A DNA stretch of 64,000 nucleotides from Candidatus Peregrinibacteria bacterium GW2011_GWA2_33_10 (GTDB lineage Bacteria > Patescibacteriota > Gracilibacteria > UBA1369 > GWC2-33-13): positions 50,654-114,653 of the forward strand of contig LBOO01000002.1 of the NCBI GenBank assembly GCA_000989565.1, read 5' to 3'. Under the pieces are notes generated by a model that saw only the letters and a program-made list of their open reading frames with translations, was not told where the DNA came from and made no database searches. Positions within the stretch are counted from its first letter, which is position 1; each line of letters begins with the position of its first letter. Below, one piece after another: positions 8,302 to 15,881 of the stretch. The position numbers and the translations under genes are program-made.

Positions 8302-9117
8302 TTATTTCAATACAACAACATTAATCTCCGGCTTAGCAAAAAACCTAATAGGCAAAAGAGTTGTTCCCACCCCATGAGTAACAAAAACTTGAGAATATTG
8401 ATTTTTAACCAAACCTTCTCGATATTTCTGTCCAAAGCTTGATTGCGTATTAGGAGCGTACAATCCAAAAAAAGTCACCTGCCCCCCATGGGTATGACCG
8501 CTCAATACCAAATCGATTTTGTCAGTTTCTAAAAACTCCGAAAAATCAGGATTATGAGAAAGCAAAATTACAAAATCATCTGTTTTCGCGTCCCCGATAG
8601 TAGGCTCTAAATTCTGAGTATCGTGCCAAAAATCCCCAACCCCGCCAATCTTAAATCTCTCATTTCCTTCACTTATCCATACAGCTTCATTAAGTAAAAT
8701 TTTTATATTAGCTTTATTCGCGGCTTCCAATATGCGTATCTTCCTATTATCCCGTAATACAGAATCATGGTTCCCAAGCACTCCATAAACTCCATATTTT
8801 GCTTTAATTTTACCAAAAATCCTAAAAGTATCATCAGCCAAATTAGGTTCTTTATTTATATAATCACCTCCAAGTAAAACCAAATCAGGATTTTGCTCAT
8901 TTATTAGCCGTACAACTTTTTCCAATCTTTCCGTTGAAAAATAATGACCAAAATGAAAATCAGCCGCAAATATAATTTTTTTATTTTTAATAAATTCCGG
9001 AACATCTGAATCTATAATTTCATTGCTTTCAACTTTTAACTGAAAAGGCTCTATTAATGCCCAAGAAAAACAGATAAATCCAAAAATGAAGAAGATAATA
9101 AAAAATTTTTTTAACAT
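8302..9117 (-). CDS. Membrane-anchored metallophosphoesterase, YkuE/YaeI-like
   Basis: This 271-aa protein has one N-terminal hydrophobic segment (residues 4-22) and then a calcineurin-like phosphoesterase domain. The metal ligands are all visible: AADFHFGH, LGGDYI, GNHDS, LLSHNPD and SGHTHGGQ near residue 207. Members of this subgroup (YaeI, YkuE) act on lipid or cell-surface phosphoesters such as UDP-diacylglucosamine, but the substrate here is unknown. Topology suggests the active site faces outward or lies at the membrane. It precedes rimO and follows a long hairpin. Confidence 0.88.
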   Translation of the reverse strand: MLKKFFIIFFIFGFICFSWALIEPFQLKVESNEIIDSDVPEFIKNKKIIFAADFHFGHYFSTERLEKVVRLINEQNPDLVLLGGDYINKEPNLADDTFRIFGKIKAKYGVYGVLGNHDSVLRDNRKIRILEAANKANIKILLNEAVWISEGNERFKIGGVGDFWHDTQNLEPTIGDAKTDDFVILLSHNPDFSEFLETDKIDLVLSGHTHGGQVTFFGLYAPNTQSSFGQKYREGLVKNQYSQVFVTHGVGTTLLPIRFFAKPEINVVVLK

Positions 9118-9146
9118 TTACAAAAATAGAATTTAAATTATAGCTG

Positions 9147-9272
9147 GAAATTGCTTCCTAAAGTGCCAGATGTGGCTTTTGTTTGGCAAAAAATAATGTG
9201 AGCCCCGTTTACGGGGTGATCATTATTTTTTGGGAGAAAAAAGTCACAGATGGCACTTTAGGAAGCAATTTC
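9147..9272. repeat. 126-bp near-perfect hairpin
   Basis: The outer 22 bp are a perfect inverted repeat (GAAATTGCTTCCTAAAGTGCCA at 9147-9168 and its complement at 9251-9272). The arms continue with few mismatches through CAAAAAATAATG to an inner CCCCG-TTTA-CGGGG hairpin. The right end abuts the stop codon of the DUF4342 gene. It could be a MITE, a processing site or a strong terminator between that gene and the metallophosphoesterase. No second copy is visible in the window. Confidence 0.85.
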
Positions 9273-9581
9273 TTATTTTCGTTCAACTTCAATAGTGCAG
9301 TTAGTGACCAAAGCCGCCAAAGCTCCGACAGCAGCTAAAATTGGTGCGATAACAGTCCCTAATACAGCGAAAGTTACAGGAATTTCCATTAAAACTTCTT
9401 TTTTCTCATTTTTTATGATTATTCTTCTTACATTTCCTTCTTTAATTAACTTTCTTATTTTTTTTAATAATTGATCTCCCGAAGCCTTAATTTCTTCCTT
9501 TGTTGATTTTTTATTATTTTCTTTTTCCTTAGAAGAAGTTTTTGTGTTTTTTGCTCCGGATTTATTTTTTACTATAACCAT
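9273..9581 (-). CDS. DUF4342 family small protein
   Basis: This 102-aa protein has a lysine-rich, disordered N-terminus (about residues 1-32) and then a DUF4342 domain with GNVRRIIIKNE, MEIPVTFAVLGTVIAPILAAVG and the terminal TNCTIEVER. The hydrophobic segment at about 70-92 is probably a membrane hairpin. The family is widespread in Firmicutes and Patescibacteria and has no known function. It follows TspO on the same strand with an 81-bp gap, and its stop codon touches the 126-bp hairpin. Confidence 0.8.
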   Translation of the reverse strand: MVIVKNKSGAKNTKTSSKEKENNKKSTKEEIKASGDQLLKKIRKLIKEGNVRRIIIKNEKKEVLMEIPVTFAVLGTVIAPILAAVGALAALVTNCTIEVERK

Positions 9582-9662
9582 ATTTAAAAGTTAAAAAATA
9601 TTTTTGATTACTAAAATACTACCACAAATAAACAAATACTAAAACTCTCGACATTTATTATC

Positions 9663-10190
9663 TTAAAAACTAATCCTATTCAAAAAATAAATTCCCGCAT
9701 TCAGGTAAACCGCAAAACTAACCCATACGATGTAAGGAATAAGAAGACTTGCTGCTAAAATATTATGCTTTGAAAAATAATATATTGTCATAAATATTGC
9801 TAACCACAAAAATACAATTTCAATTAATGCGTATAAGGGATTATGAAGGCCAAAAAACAAAATGGACCATAATGAATTTAGAATTAATTGGATCGCAAAA
9901 AAACTGTAAGCCGCGGATTTGTCGTCATCTTTAATTCTCAGAACAAAATCTATTATTCTGTCGAAAAAGTTTTTTTTAATATCCGTTACAATTATTAAGT
10001 ATAATGCAAAACCCATCAATAAATATAAAACAATCCACGCAGGTCCAAAAAGCCATGAAGGAGGAGTAAAAGCCGGTTTTGAAAGCAAATTGTACCAGTC
10101 ATTTATATTTGGAATAGTAAATATACTGCCGATAATACCCGCTAATTGACTTATTAATATACAAAACAGAAGAATAAAAAACTTTTTCAT
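9663..10190 (-). CDS. tspO: TspO/MBR family membrane protein
   Basis: This 175-aa protein has five membrane segments. The family signature is visible in the first third: WYNLLSKPAFTPPSWLFGPAW (given here as positions 32-52) followed by LYLLMG, and later the polar residues of helices III-V. TspO proteins bind porphyrins and related ligands and have been linked to oxidative-stress responses. About 15 residues separate helices II and III (KNFFDRIIDFVLRIKDDDKS), longer than usual. It is 11 bp downstream of a small membrane protein gene and probably cotranscribed with the AI-2E exporter. Confidence 0.88.
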   Translation of the reverse strand: MKKFFILLFCILISQLAGIIGSIFTIPNINDWYNLLSKPAFTPPSWLFGPAWIVLYLLMGFALYLIIVTDIKKNFFDRIIDFVLRIKDDDKSAAYSFFAIQLILNSLWSILFFGLHNPLYALIEIVFLWLAIFMTIYYFSKHNILAASLLIPYIVWVSFAVYLNAGIYFLNRISF

Positions 10191-10201
10191 ATTCGATTTT
10201 T

Positions 10202-10414
10202 TTAAATTTCAATATCGATTTTGGAATATTTATTCACCCTTCTTGCGAAAGCTAAAGCAATAATTCCAAATATTATTAAAAAACCACCTATTAAGATTGG
10301 TAGTAGATCAGGAAAAATTAAAATTAATAATCCTAAAACTATTGCGAAAATTCCGTTTAAAATTAAACTCCAAACAATATTCTTCATGAATTTAAAAACG
10401 TGTTCATATTTCAT
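10202..10414 (-). CDS. Small two-helix membrane protein (DUF308/HdeD-like)
   Basis: This 70-aa protein has two hydrophobic helices (about 14-34 and 36-56), separated by FPDLL, and a charged C-terminus. The pattern IVLGLLILIFPDLLPILIGGFLIIFG matches one repeat of HdeD/DUF308 proteins (motif at residues 25-50). Its role is unknown. It lies between the AI-2E exporter (24-bp gap) and tspO (11-bp gap), which supports its being a real gene; an antisense ORF over the same bases has no such support. Confidence 0.65.
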   Translation of the reverse strand: MKYEHVFKFMKNIVWSLILNGIFAIVLGLLILIFPDLLPILIGGFLIIFGIIALAFARRVNKYSKIDIEI

Positions 10415-10438
10415 AAAAAAAGGTTTTAAATAATAATT

Positions 10439-11551
10439 TTAAGTTTTATTTATTTCTTCATGCGGGTTTAGTACTTCCTGATATTCTAACTCATAAATAT
10501 GCAAAAATGCCAGCGTTAAAGTTAAAATTAATGGACCAAAAATTAAACCCTGAAAGCCGAAAGCAAACACGCCACCTAAAATAACAAGTAAAACCGCTAA
10601 TGGATGCAATTCCGCCGATGACCCGATTAAATAAGGTTTGACCAAATTATCTGATAAGCTGACAACGACTAATCCCCAAATAAGCATAAGTACTCCGGCA
10701 AGAATTTTTCCGGTTGCAAAGAAGGAGATAGCAAAAGGAAGCCAAACAATCGATGTTCCCAAATAGGGGACAGGGGATAGTAAGGCAGCGATGCCGCCCC
10801 AAAAAACCGAATTATTCACACCTCCGACAAACAGTGCTATTCCCACTAAAAATCCTTGAATAATGGCAGCTCCAAAAACTCCAAATATCAGTGCTTTCAT
10901 CAACTGATAAATTTTTTCCATTAACTCATCACGAAATTTAGGAGAAAGAGGCAGTAAACTTTTAAAATGATTTACAATAAATTTTCCCTCTTTCAAAAAA
11001 TAAAAAATCGCTAAAATAAAAATCAATAAATGAACCGCGATAACAGATAAATGTTTTAATAAATTTTTTGTGTTTTCAAGAAGAAACCCGCTTATAGTAC
11101 CGACAAAATCTCCCGCAACAGAAATAAAATTATTTGTTGAAATAAAATTTAGTCCTTGAAGGTCTTTGACAATGTTATAAATCCAAGGATATTTCTCCAA
11201 TTGCGGTATGATTTCACTGCCATTTGTTTCAAAAGTTGCCACCTTCTCCGATATTACTTTGTAAGCATCAGTTGCTTGATTCATAAATGAAACAAAAAAT
11301 AGCGCTAAAATACCATCTATTACAACAAAAACAAACAAAGTTGTTAAAATCGCCGATAAAATCTTAGGAAACTTTAATCGAATTTGTAAAAAATTGTGTA
11401 CAGGATTAATGGCTGTGGCAATTATAGCGGCTATAAATAAAGTGCTTAAAAAAGATGAAACAAATATAAAAAGCACAATAATCAACAAAATCAAAGTCCC
11501 TAAAAGAAAATATTTCTGCAGATCTTTAACCACTTGATGATTTCGCTCCAT
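10439..11551 (-). CDS. AI-2E family transporter (PF01594)
   Basis: This 370-aa protein has about eight membrane segments and the conserved core of the AI-2E exporter family: a soluble mid-region, then GVFGAAIIQGFLVGIALF, LLSPVPYLGTSIVWLP and SDNLVKPYLIGSSAELHPLAV. Members export small molecules; TqsA is linked to the AI-2 signal, while others are Na+(Li+)/H+ antiporters, so the substrate is open. It opens an operon with a DUF308-like protein and tspO. A TTGCTT-N18-TATAAT promoter with a TGC extension precedes it. Confidence 0.9.
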   Translation of the reverse strand: MERNHQVVKDLQKYFLLGTLILLIIVLFIFVSSFLSTLFIAAIIATAINPVHNFLQIRLKFPKILSAILTTLFVFVVIDGILALFFVSFMNQATDAYKVISEKVATFETNGSEIIPQLEKYPWIYNIVKDLQGLNFISTNNFISVAGDFVGTISGFLLENTKNLLKHLSVIAVHLLIFILAIFYFLKEGKFIVNHFKSLLPLSPKFRDELMEKIYQLMKALIFGVFGAAIIQGFLVGIALFVGGVNNSVFWGGIAALLSPVPYLGTSIVWLPFAISFFATGKILAGVLMLIWGLVVVSLSDNLVKPYLIGSSAELHPLAVLLVILGGVFAFGFQGLIFGPLILTLTLAFLHIYELEYQEVLNPHEEINKT

Positions 11552-11584
11552 TTTTGTTTATTTAATTAATTTTATTATTATCTA

Positions 11585-11614
11585 ATTATAGCAAAAAATA
11601 AAGTCATTAAGCAA
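11585..11614 (-). promoter_or_regulatory. Promoter of the AI-2E/tspO operon
   Basis: On the minus strand TTGCTT (11614-11609), an 18-nt spacer and TATAAT (11590-11585) preceded by TGC form an extended -10 promoter. The -35 box overlaps the last codons of the methyltransferase gene upstream. Confidence 0.6.
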
Positions 11615-12323
11615 TTACATGTTTCTCATACACTCCAATCAAATGCACCTTGCTCTTTTTAAAAAACTTATCCATCAAAAACTCCAAAAAACACGCGAAT
11701 CTAAAAAGAATCTCATTAAAACTAATATAGCTTGGATCCCCATTCAAAATTAAATCCCTTTTCTTAAATCCAATATTCGAAAGTGTCCTATTAATCGTCC
11801 TCACAGAATTAATCCTATAAAACTTTGAAAAAGTATCATTCTCCTGCCGATTATAAAGCCTTTTTGTAAAAAAATCGTGAAATCTTTCAGGAATTAACCT
11901 TATTATCCAAACATTATAATTCCATGAATTCGGAGTTAAAAACATTACTTTCCCTGAAGGCTTCAAAACTCGATAAATTTCCTTAAATACCTTTTCCGGA
12001 TCTTCAATGTGCTCCAATGTCCACGCACTAACAACCAAATCAAAAAAATTATCTTGAAATGGCAATTTTTCTGCTTTCCCCGGAAATTTATTTTTAATAA
12101 AAGAATTCTTATCAAGCGCCCTCTGATCCGGATCAATTCCATATGTTTCATTTGTCTTAGCATAGACATTCTTCATATATTCATTATGTCCACAACCAAT
12201 GTCCAGAATCTTACTCCCTTTCATCAAAAACCCATCAATAATTTGTCTATAGACACTCTGACTATCCTCCCATCCTTTATTCTTTTGTCTATATTTCTCC
12301 CGATAAAATTCCTGTTTATTCAT
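11607..12323 (-). CDS. Class I SAM-dependent methyltransferase
   Basis: This 238-aa protein carries a Methyltransf_11 Rossmann domain: motif I ILDIGCGHNEYM near residue 39, an acidic loop at YGIDPD, AEKLPFQDNFFDLVVS, and post-I region EHIEDPEKVFKEIYRVLKPSGKV (motif at about 108-130). Proteins of this type methylate small molecules, lipids or glycans, and the C-terminal extension here (about 150-238) gives no further clue. It is a single gene with its own 77-bp upstream region, which is AT-rich. The substrate is unknown. Confidence 0.85.
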   Translation of the reverse strand: MNKQEFYREKYRQKNKGWEDSQSVYRQIIDGFLMKGSKILDIGCGHNEYMKNVYAKTNETYGIDPDQRALDKNSFIKNKFPGKAEKLPFQDNFFDLVVSAWTLEHIEDPEKVFKEIYRVLKPSGKVMFLTPNSWNYNVWIIRLIPERFHDFFTKRLYNRQENDTFSKFYRINSVRTINRTLSNIGFKKRDLILNGDPSYISFNEILFRFACFLEFLMDKFFKKSKVHLIGVYEKHVIA

Positions 12324-12400
12324 ACAATTTTTTAAAATGTCTATCGCATAATAACATTTTTATCCAACTTTAGACAAAAATGTCTGCAAATTTTGTCCTC

Positions 12401-12664
12401 TTATTTATAAAACTTCTTAATCCAAATTTTTTTAACTTTAAAAATAGATAAACTTGATAAAATAAATGCCAAAGCCGGAATGATCGCATTTATAAAAGGA
12501 TCAGGCAATTTCGCCAACAAGAAAAAAATTAAAACAACAATGTAAGTAAATAAACAAACAATAATTTTTCGAGTCCAACTCGTTTCCCAAGCTTTATCCG
12601 CTTCCACTCGCTTGTTTCTGGCTTTTATTATTTCAATTTCTTTTAAAATTTCATCATTTTTCAT
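12401..12664 (-). CDS. Small two-helix membrane protein, translationally coupled
   Basis: I start this protein at the ATG at 12664 (87 aa), because its ATGA overlaps the TGA stop of the upstream gene by 4 nt; a longer reading to 12712 would add 16 unlikely residues. An N-terminal amphipathic part (MKNDEILKEIEIIKARNKRVEADKAWE, positions 1-27) precedes two hydrophobic helices separated by PDPFINAIIPA. I do not recognise a function. The coupling to the GyrI-like protein suggests the two work together. Confidence 0.7.
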   Translation of the reverse strand: MKNDEILKEIEIIKARNKRVEADKAWETSWTRKIIVCLFTYIVVLIFFLLAKLPDPFINAIIPALAFILSSLSIFKVKKIWIKKFYK

Positions 12665-13143
12665 AATTGCCCAACAATAACAATATAATTTTTCCCATAT
12701 TTTTTCGCGCATTTAGGACAAGTCGTATACCACATATACATTTTTTGAATTTCTAAATTTTTCTCCTGCGCGTATCTTTCGAAGTCCTTACACCATTTGC
12801 CTGTTTCTTTGTAATTACCCTCATAAACTTTAAACAAAAACTTTCCACTTGATTTTACATTTTCAATATCCTTAATCTCTTTATTTACAGCCACATAAAG
12901 ATCCATATTCCATTTTGAAGTATGATCAGAAAGACAAAGCCAATCATCACTTAACTTTGCGCCGGCAGCTTCAACTTTTTTCATCATTCTCGTAATAACT
13001 TGCCCAAAATTAATAGGCATATAAAACAAAGAAAAAACTTTATCTTTAATAAACAACTTATCCTTCCATTCAACAATTTTCCCATCCCAAGGCGCAGGAT
13101 CAAATTTCGGACAACATTCAGGTTTTTGATTAGTGTCGTTCAT
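12661..13143 (-). CDS. GyrI-like small-molecule-binding family protein
   Basis: This 160-aa protein resembles a conserved family, often annotated as GyrI-like or simply hydrolase, found in methanogens, clostridia and Patescibacteria. Recognisable features are CCPKFDPAPWDGK at the N-terminus, PINFGQVITRMMKKVEAAGA, KVYEGNYKETGKW and the C-terminal CPKCAKKYG, which looks like half of a metal site together with the N-terminal CC. SOUL/GyrI folds bind hydrophobic or aromatic ligands. The actual function is not established. It overlaps the following membrane protein gene by 4 nt. Confidence 0.65.
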   Translation of the reverse strand: MNDTNQKPECCPKFDPAPWDGKIVEWKDKLFIKDKVFSLFYMPINFGQVITRMMKKVEAAGAKLSDDWLCLSDHTSKWNMDLYVAVNKEIKDIENVKSSGKFLFKVYEGNYKETGKWCKDFERYAQEKNLEIQKMYMWYTTCPKCAKKYGKNYIVIVGQL

Positions 13144-13265
13144 GTAAAAAAATAAATAAATTCGAATTCCTATTGCTACATACTAATTACTAGATACTAA
13201 AATTTGCGCCAAATAAGTACGTTAAAATACAAATTTAGCAATAGTGTGAGCAATAGTAACTAGGG

Positions 13266-13290
13266 AAAAATTTGCCAGGTGCAAATTTTT
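13266..13290 (-). terminator. Intrinsic terminator of tRNA-Ser(UGA)
   Basis: AAAAATTTGC at 13266-13275 and GCAAATTTTT at 13281-13290 form a 10-bp perfect stem with a 5-nt loop. Read on the minus strand it begins at the final A of the encoded CCA and ends in five Ts, so it abuts the tRNA with no spacer. Confidence 0.75.
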
Positions 13291-13380
13291 GGCGGAGGGA
13301 CTGGGATTCGAACCCAGGAGACTCCAGGGGAGCCTAACGGTTTTCAAGACCGCCGCGTTCGACCGCTCTGCCATCCCTCC
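13290..13380 (-). tRNA. tRNA-Ser(UGA)
   Basis: The minus strand gives a class II tRNA with acceptor GGAGGGA/TCCCTCC, anticodon stem GCGGT/ACCGT with loop CTTGAAA (anticodon TGA), a long variable arm, T-arm GGGTTCGAATCCC, discriminator G and an encoded CCA. It reads UCN codons. A TTGATA-N16-TAACAT promoter (13427-13400) precedes it. Confidence 0.95.
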
Positions 13381-13399
13381 GAAAATTAATCCGAAGCTC

Positions 13400-13427
13400 A
13401 TGTTATCAAAATATAAAGAATTATCAA
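13400..13427 (-). promoter_or_regulatory. Promoter of tRNA-Ser(UGA)
   Basis: On the minus strand TTGATA (13427-13422), a 16-nt spacer and TAACAT (13405-13400) end 19 nt before the tRNA 5' end. Confidence 0.4.
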
Positions 13428-13466
13428 TATAAAAATTTTCTATCAATAAAATTTAGATTCCGAAGG

Positions 13467-13496
13467 TTGACATAATTTGAATTTATGTATTATATT
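13467..13496 (+). promoter_or_regulatory. Promoter of the helicase gene
   Basis: A consensus TTGACA at 13467-13472 is followed by TATATT at 13491-13496 (18-nt spacer). The start codon at 13531 lies about 28 nt after the predicted transcription start. Confidence 0.6.
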
Positions 13497-13530
13497 ATGT
13501 TCTCTTTAAAAACCTCTAAAATAATTATGA

Positions 13531-15804
13531 ATGCTTAGTGTAGAGAGAGAAAAAGTATCAGAGATTTTAAATTTATCGGCTGAGAGGGCAATTCAAAATA
13601 CTCCTTTCAGTGAGGTGTTTAATAAACAAAAAACTCATTTAACAGAATTGTTTGCCAGGTTTTTGGAAACTTTAAATCCGAGAGTCGATTTTGAAAATAT
13701 AACTGAAGCATGCGAAAAAAATTATCTTGAAATTTTTGAAGATTTTGAAAAAAAATTGACAGATGAATTAGTAAAAAAAGAAGATTATGAGAAAATGCGG
13801 AGTAAAATCAGAAAAAATATTAAAATTTTAATAAGAGAAACAGCAACTGATTATTTTCTAAGACAATATCAAATCGAGTGTTTGGAAAGTATCCAAAATG
13901 CTATTGATCAAGGTAAAAAGACATGTTTAATTCAACTGCCGACAGGTACCGGAAAAACTATAGCATTTAGTTTTTTACAAGAATATTTAGGAATCAAAGG
14001 AAAAATGCTTGTTTTAGCTCATAGAGATCAATTATTAAAACAAGCTGATGACAAAATTCGCAAAGTAAATCCGGAATTGGAAACCACTATTTTAAGCGGA
14101 AAATCAAAAAAATATAATTTTGAAGCGAATGTCATAATCGGATCAGTTCCTGCGTTGGGACAAAAAGGCAGTAAAAAACTATTGCAAATTGATCCTTCAA
14201 AAATATGCATAGTGATTACCGATGAAGCGCATCATGCTACAGCAGATACTTATACGAGAATATTTGAATATTTACGAGAAAGTAATGATGAAATTTTGCA
14301 TGTTGGCTTTACCGCAACTCCGATTCGTAGTGACAAACAAGATTTAAAACAAGTATATCCTGAATTAACGTATTCCATGAGCCTCCGCCAAGCCATACAA
14401 GAAGAATGGTTGGCAAGAATTATCGGTTATCGCGTAAATACTAAAACAGATTTATCTAATGTAGCTTCAGGAATTGGTGATTTAAACCAAGCGCAATTAG
14501 GAGAAGTAGTTAACACAGAAGAAAGAAATCAAAAAGTGATAGATGCTTATTTACAGCATGCAAACAACAAAAAAACATTAGTTTTTGCTGTAGATATTCA
14601 ACATTCAAAAGATTTAGTAAAAAAATTTACCAGTACAAATGTAAAAGCAGTTCATGTTGATGGAAATACACCTGATGAAGAATTGGAAAAATATTTTAAA
14701 CAACTTAAAGAGGGAAAATTAAACGTAATGGTAAATTGCAGCTTATTAACTGAAGGTTTTGATTGTCCAGAATTAGAAGCAATTATTATGGCCAGACCTA
14801 CAGAAAGCGCTTTACTATATGAACAAATGTTAGGTAGAGGAACCCGCAAAATTAAAGGCATAAAAGAAGAAATGGTTTTAATCGATTTGGTTGATAATTC
14901 CCAACGGCATGCCTTGATAGACGCTGCTAAATTATTTGGTATAACAGGCAAGAAGAAGGAAGGTGATTTAGTAGATTTAAAAGAACACGAAGACAAGGAG
15001 GAAGAAATAAAAAGAATTGCTAAAATGAAGAAAAAGCAAGGTTTTGATAGCAGTGAAAAAATGGATTTCTTCCGAGATTATCCAGAAATTGAAAATTCAG
15101 ATGTGTTTTTTGTCGGTCAGCATGGATCGTTCCGAGTATATTTACCAGATCAGCGAGTCATACATTTAGGCATGGATATATTAGGAAATTGGACAACAGT
15201 ATTTCCCAATAATTACAGAAAATCTTTTGACAATCTACAAGAGGCTGTTAAATGTATTGAAATATGGTTAAATCAAAATGCTGTTAACTTAAAACATTTT
15301 TGGCACAAAAAACATTTGGAATGGATGGAAGAGAATGCTACAGAAAGACAACTATCCTTTTTACAAAAAATAATAAAATTTGTAGAAAAAGCATATCCAC
15401 AATTTTTACTGGAAATTAAAGAAAAAAGAATAAATAAAAAAAATGCCAATATTATTTTAAGTGATTATACGGAAAAGCAAAATGTTCGAGGAACTGAATC
15501 AAAAAAAACAATAGATAAACCCGCTTCTCAACAACAATTATATGTGCTTAACAAAAGATTAAAGACACTAAGAAGAATAAAACCTGGATTTACATTGGAA
15601 GATATAACATCAGATGAAGCTTGGAAAGCAGTCAAATATTGTAAAGATTATGACATGCCTGAAGATGATAATTTTATACCGGCATCAGATTTTCAAGTCG
15701 ACATGTTAGCGGGAATAAATGGAGAGGATAAACGAAAATATTTTTCACAACTACCATATCAGGAAGCTAAGAGATTACTGGACAACACAAAAATGAAAAA
15801 ATAG
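13531..15804 (+). CDS. DEAD/DEAH-box SF2 helicase (ResIII type)
   Basis: This 757-aa protein has an N-terminal helical region (1-110), a ResIII helicase core (about 112-460) and a C-terminal region of about 300 residues I do not recognise. Core motifs are LRQYQIECLESI, Walker A PTGTGKT near 138, DEAH at 231-234, TATP near 261, LLTEGFDCPELEAIIMARP (motif V, at about 408) and QMLGRGTR (motif VI). The layout is like stand-alone DNA/RNA translocases related to type I/III restriction motor subunits, but there is no methylase or nuclease gene next to it. It has its own promoter and is followed by polX after 77 bp. Role: DNA or RNA remodelling, substrate unknown. Confidence 0.85.
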   Translation: MLSVEREKVSEILNLSAERAIQNTPFSEVFNKQKTHLTELFARFLETLNPRVDFENITEACEKNYLEIFEDFEKKLTDELVKKEDYEKMRSKIRKNIKILIRETATDYFLRQYQIECLESIQNAIDQGKKTCLIQLPTGTGKTIAFSFLQEYLGIKGKMLVLAHRDQLLKQADDKIRKVNPELETTILSGKSKKYNFEANVIIGSVPALGQKGSKKLLQIDPSKICIVITDEAHHATADTYTRIFEYLRESNDEILHVGFTATPIRSDKQDLKQVYPELTYSMSLRQAIQEEWLARIIGYRVNTKTDLSNVASGIGDLNQAQLGEVVNTEERNQKVIDAYLQHANNKKTLVFAVDIQHSKDLVKKFTSTNVKAVHVDGNTPDEELEKYFKQLKEGKLNVMVNCSLLTEGFDCPELEAIIMARPTESALLYEQMLGRGTRKIKGIKEEMVLIDLVDNSQRHALIDAAKLFGITGKKKEGDLVDLKEHEDKEEEIKRIAKMKKKQGFDSSEKMDFFRDYPEIENSDVFFVGQHGSFRVYLPDQRVIHLGMDILGNWTTVFPNNYRKSFDNLQEAVKCIEIWLNQNAVNLKHFWHKKHLEWMEENATERQLSFLQKIIKFVEKAYPQFLLEIKEKRINKKNANIILSDYTEKQNVRGTESKKTIDKPASQQQLYVLNKRLKTLRRIKPGFTLEDITSDEAWKAVKYCKDYDMPEDDNFIPASDFQVDMLAGINGEDKRKYFSQLPYQEAKRLLDNTKMKK

Positions 15805-15867
15805 ACAATATTCAAACCGAAAATTAGAAAAAACATTAAAAATCTGCTATAACTAAAACATTAAAAG

Positions 15868-15873
15868 TATAAT
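15868..15873 (+). promoter_or_regulatory. -10 box close to the polX start
   Basis: TATAAT lies 8 nt before the polX ATG, so a transcript from it would be leaderless or nearly so. A second candidate, TGCTATAAC at 15845-15853, would give a leader of about 20 nt. No clear -35 box is seen for either. Confidence 0.35.
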
Positions 15874-15881
15874 TACTTCTA

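Noticed and set aside
10221..10433. A 70-codon plus-strand frame over the DUF308-like gene.
   Set aside because: The minus-strand product has a family-like two-helix pattern and operon spacing; the plus-strand one has neither.
13222..13446. A 74-codon reading frame over tRNA-Ser(UGA).
   Set aside because: It covers the tRNA, its terminator and its promoter.
13531..15804. Type I or III restriction system.
   Set aside because: The helicase has the motor motifs but no methylase, specificity or nuclease gene is adjacent.
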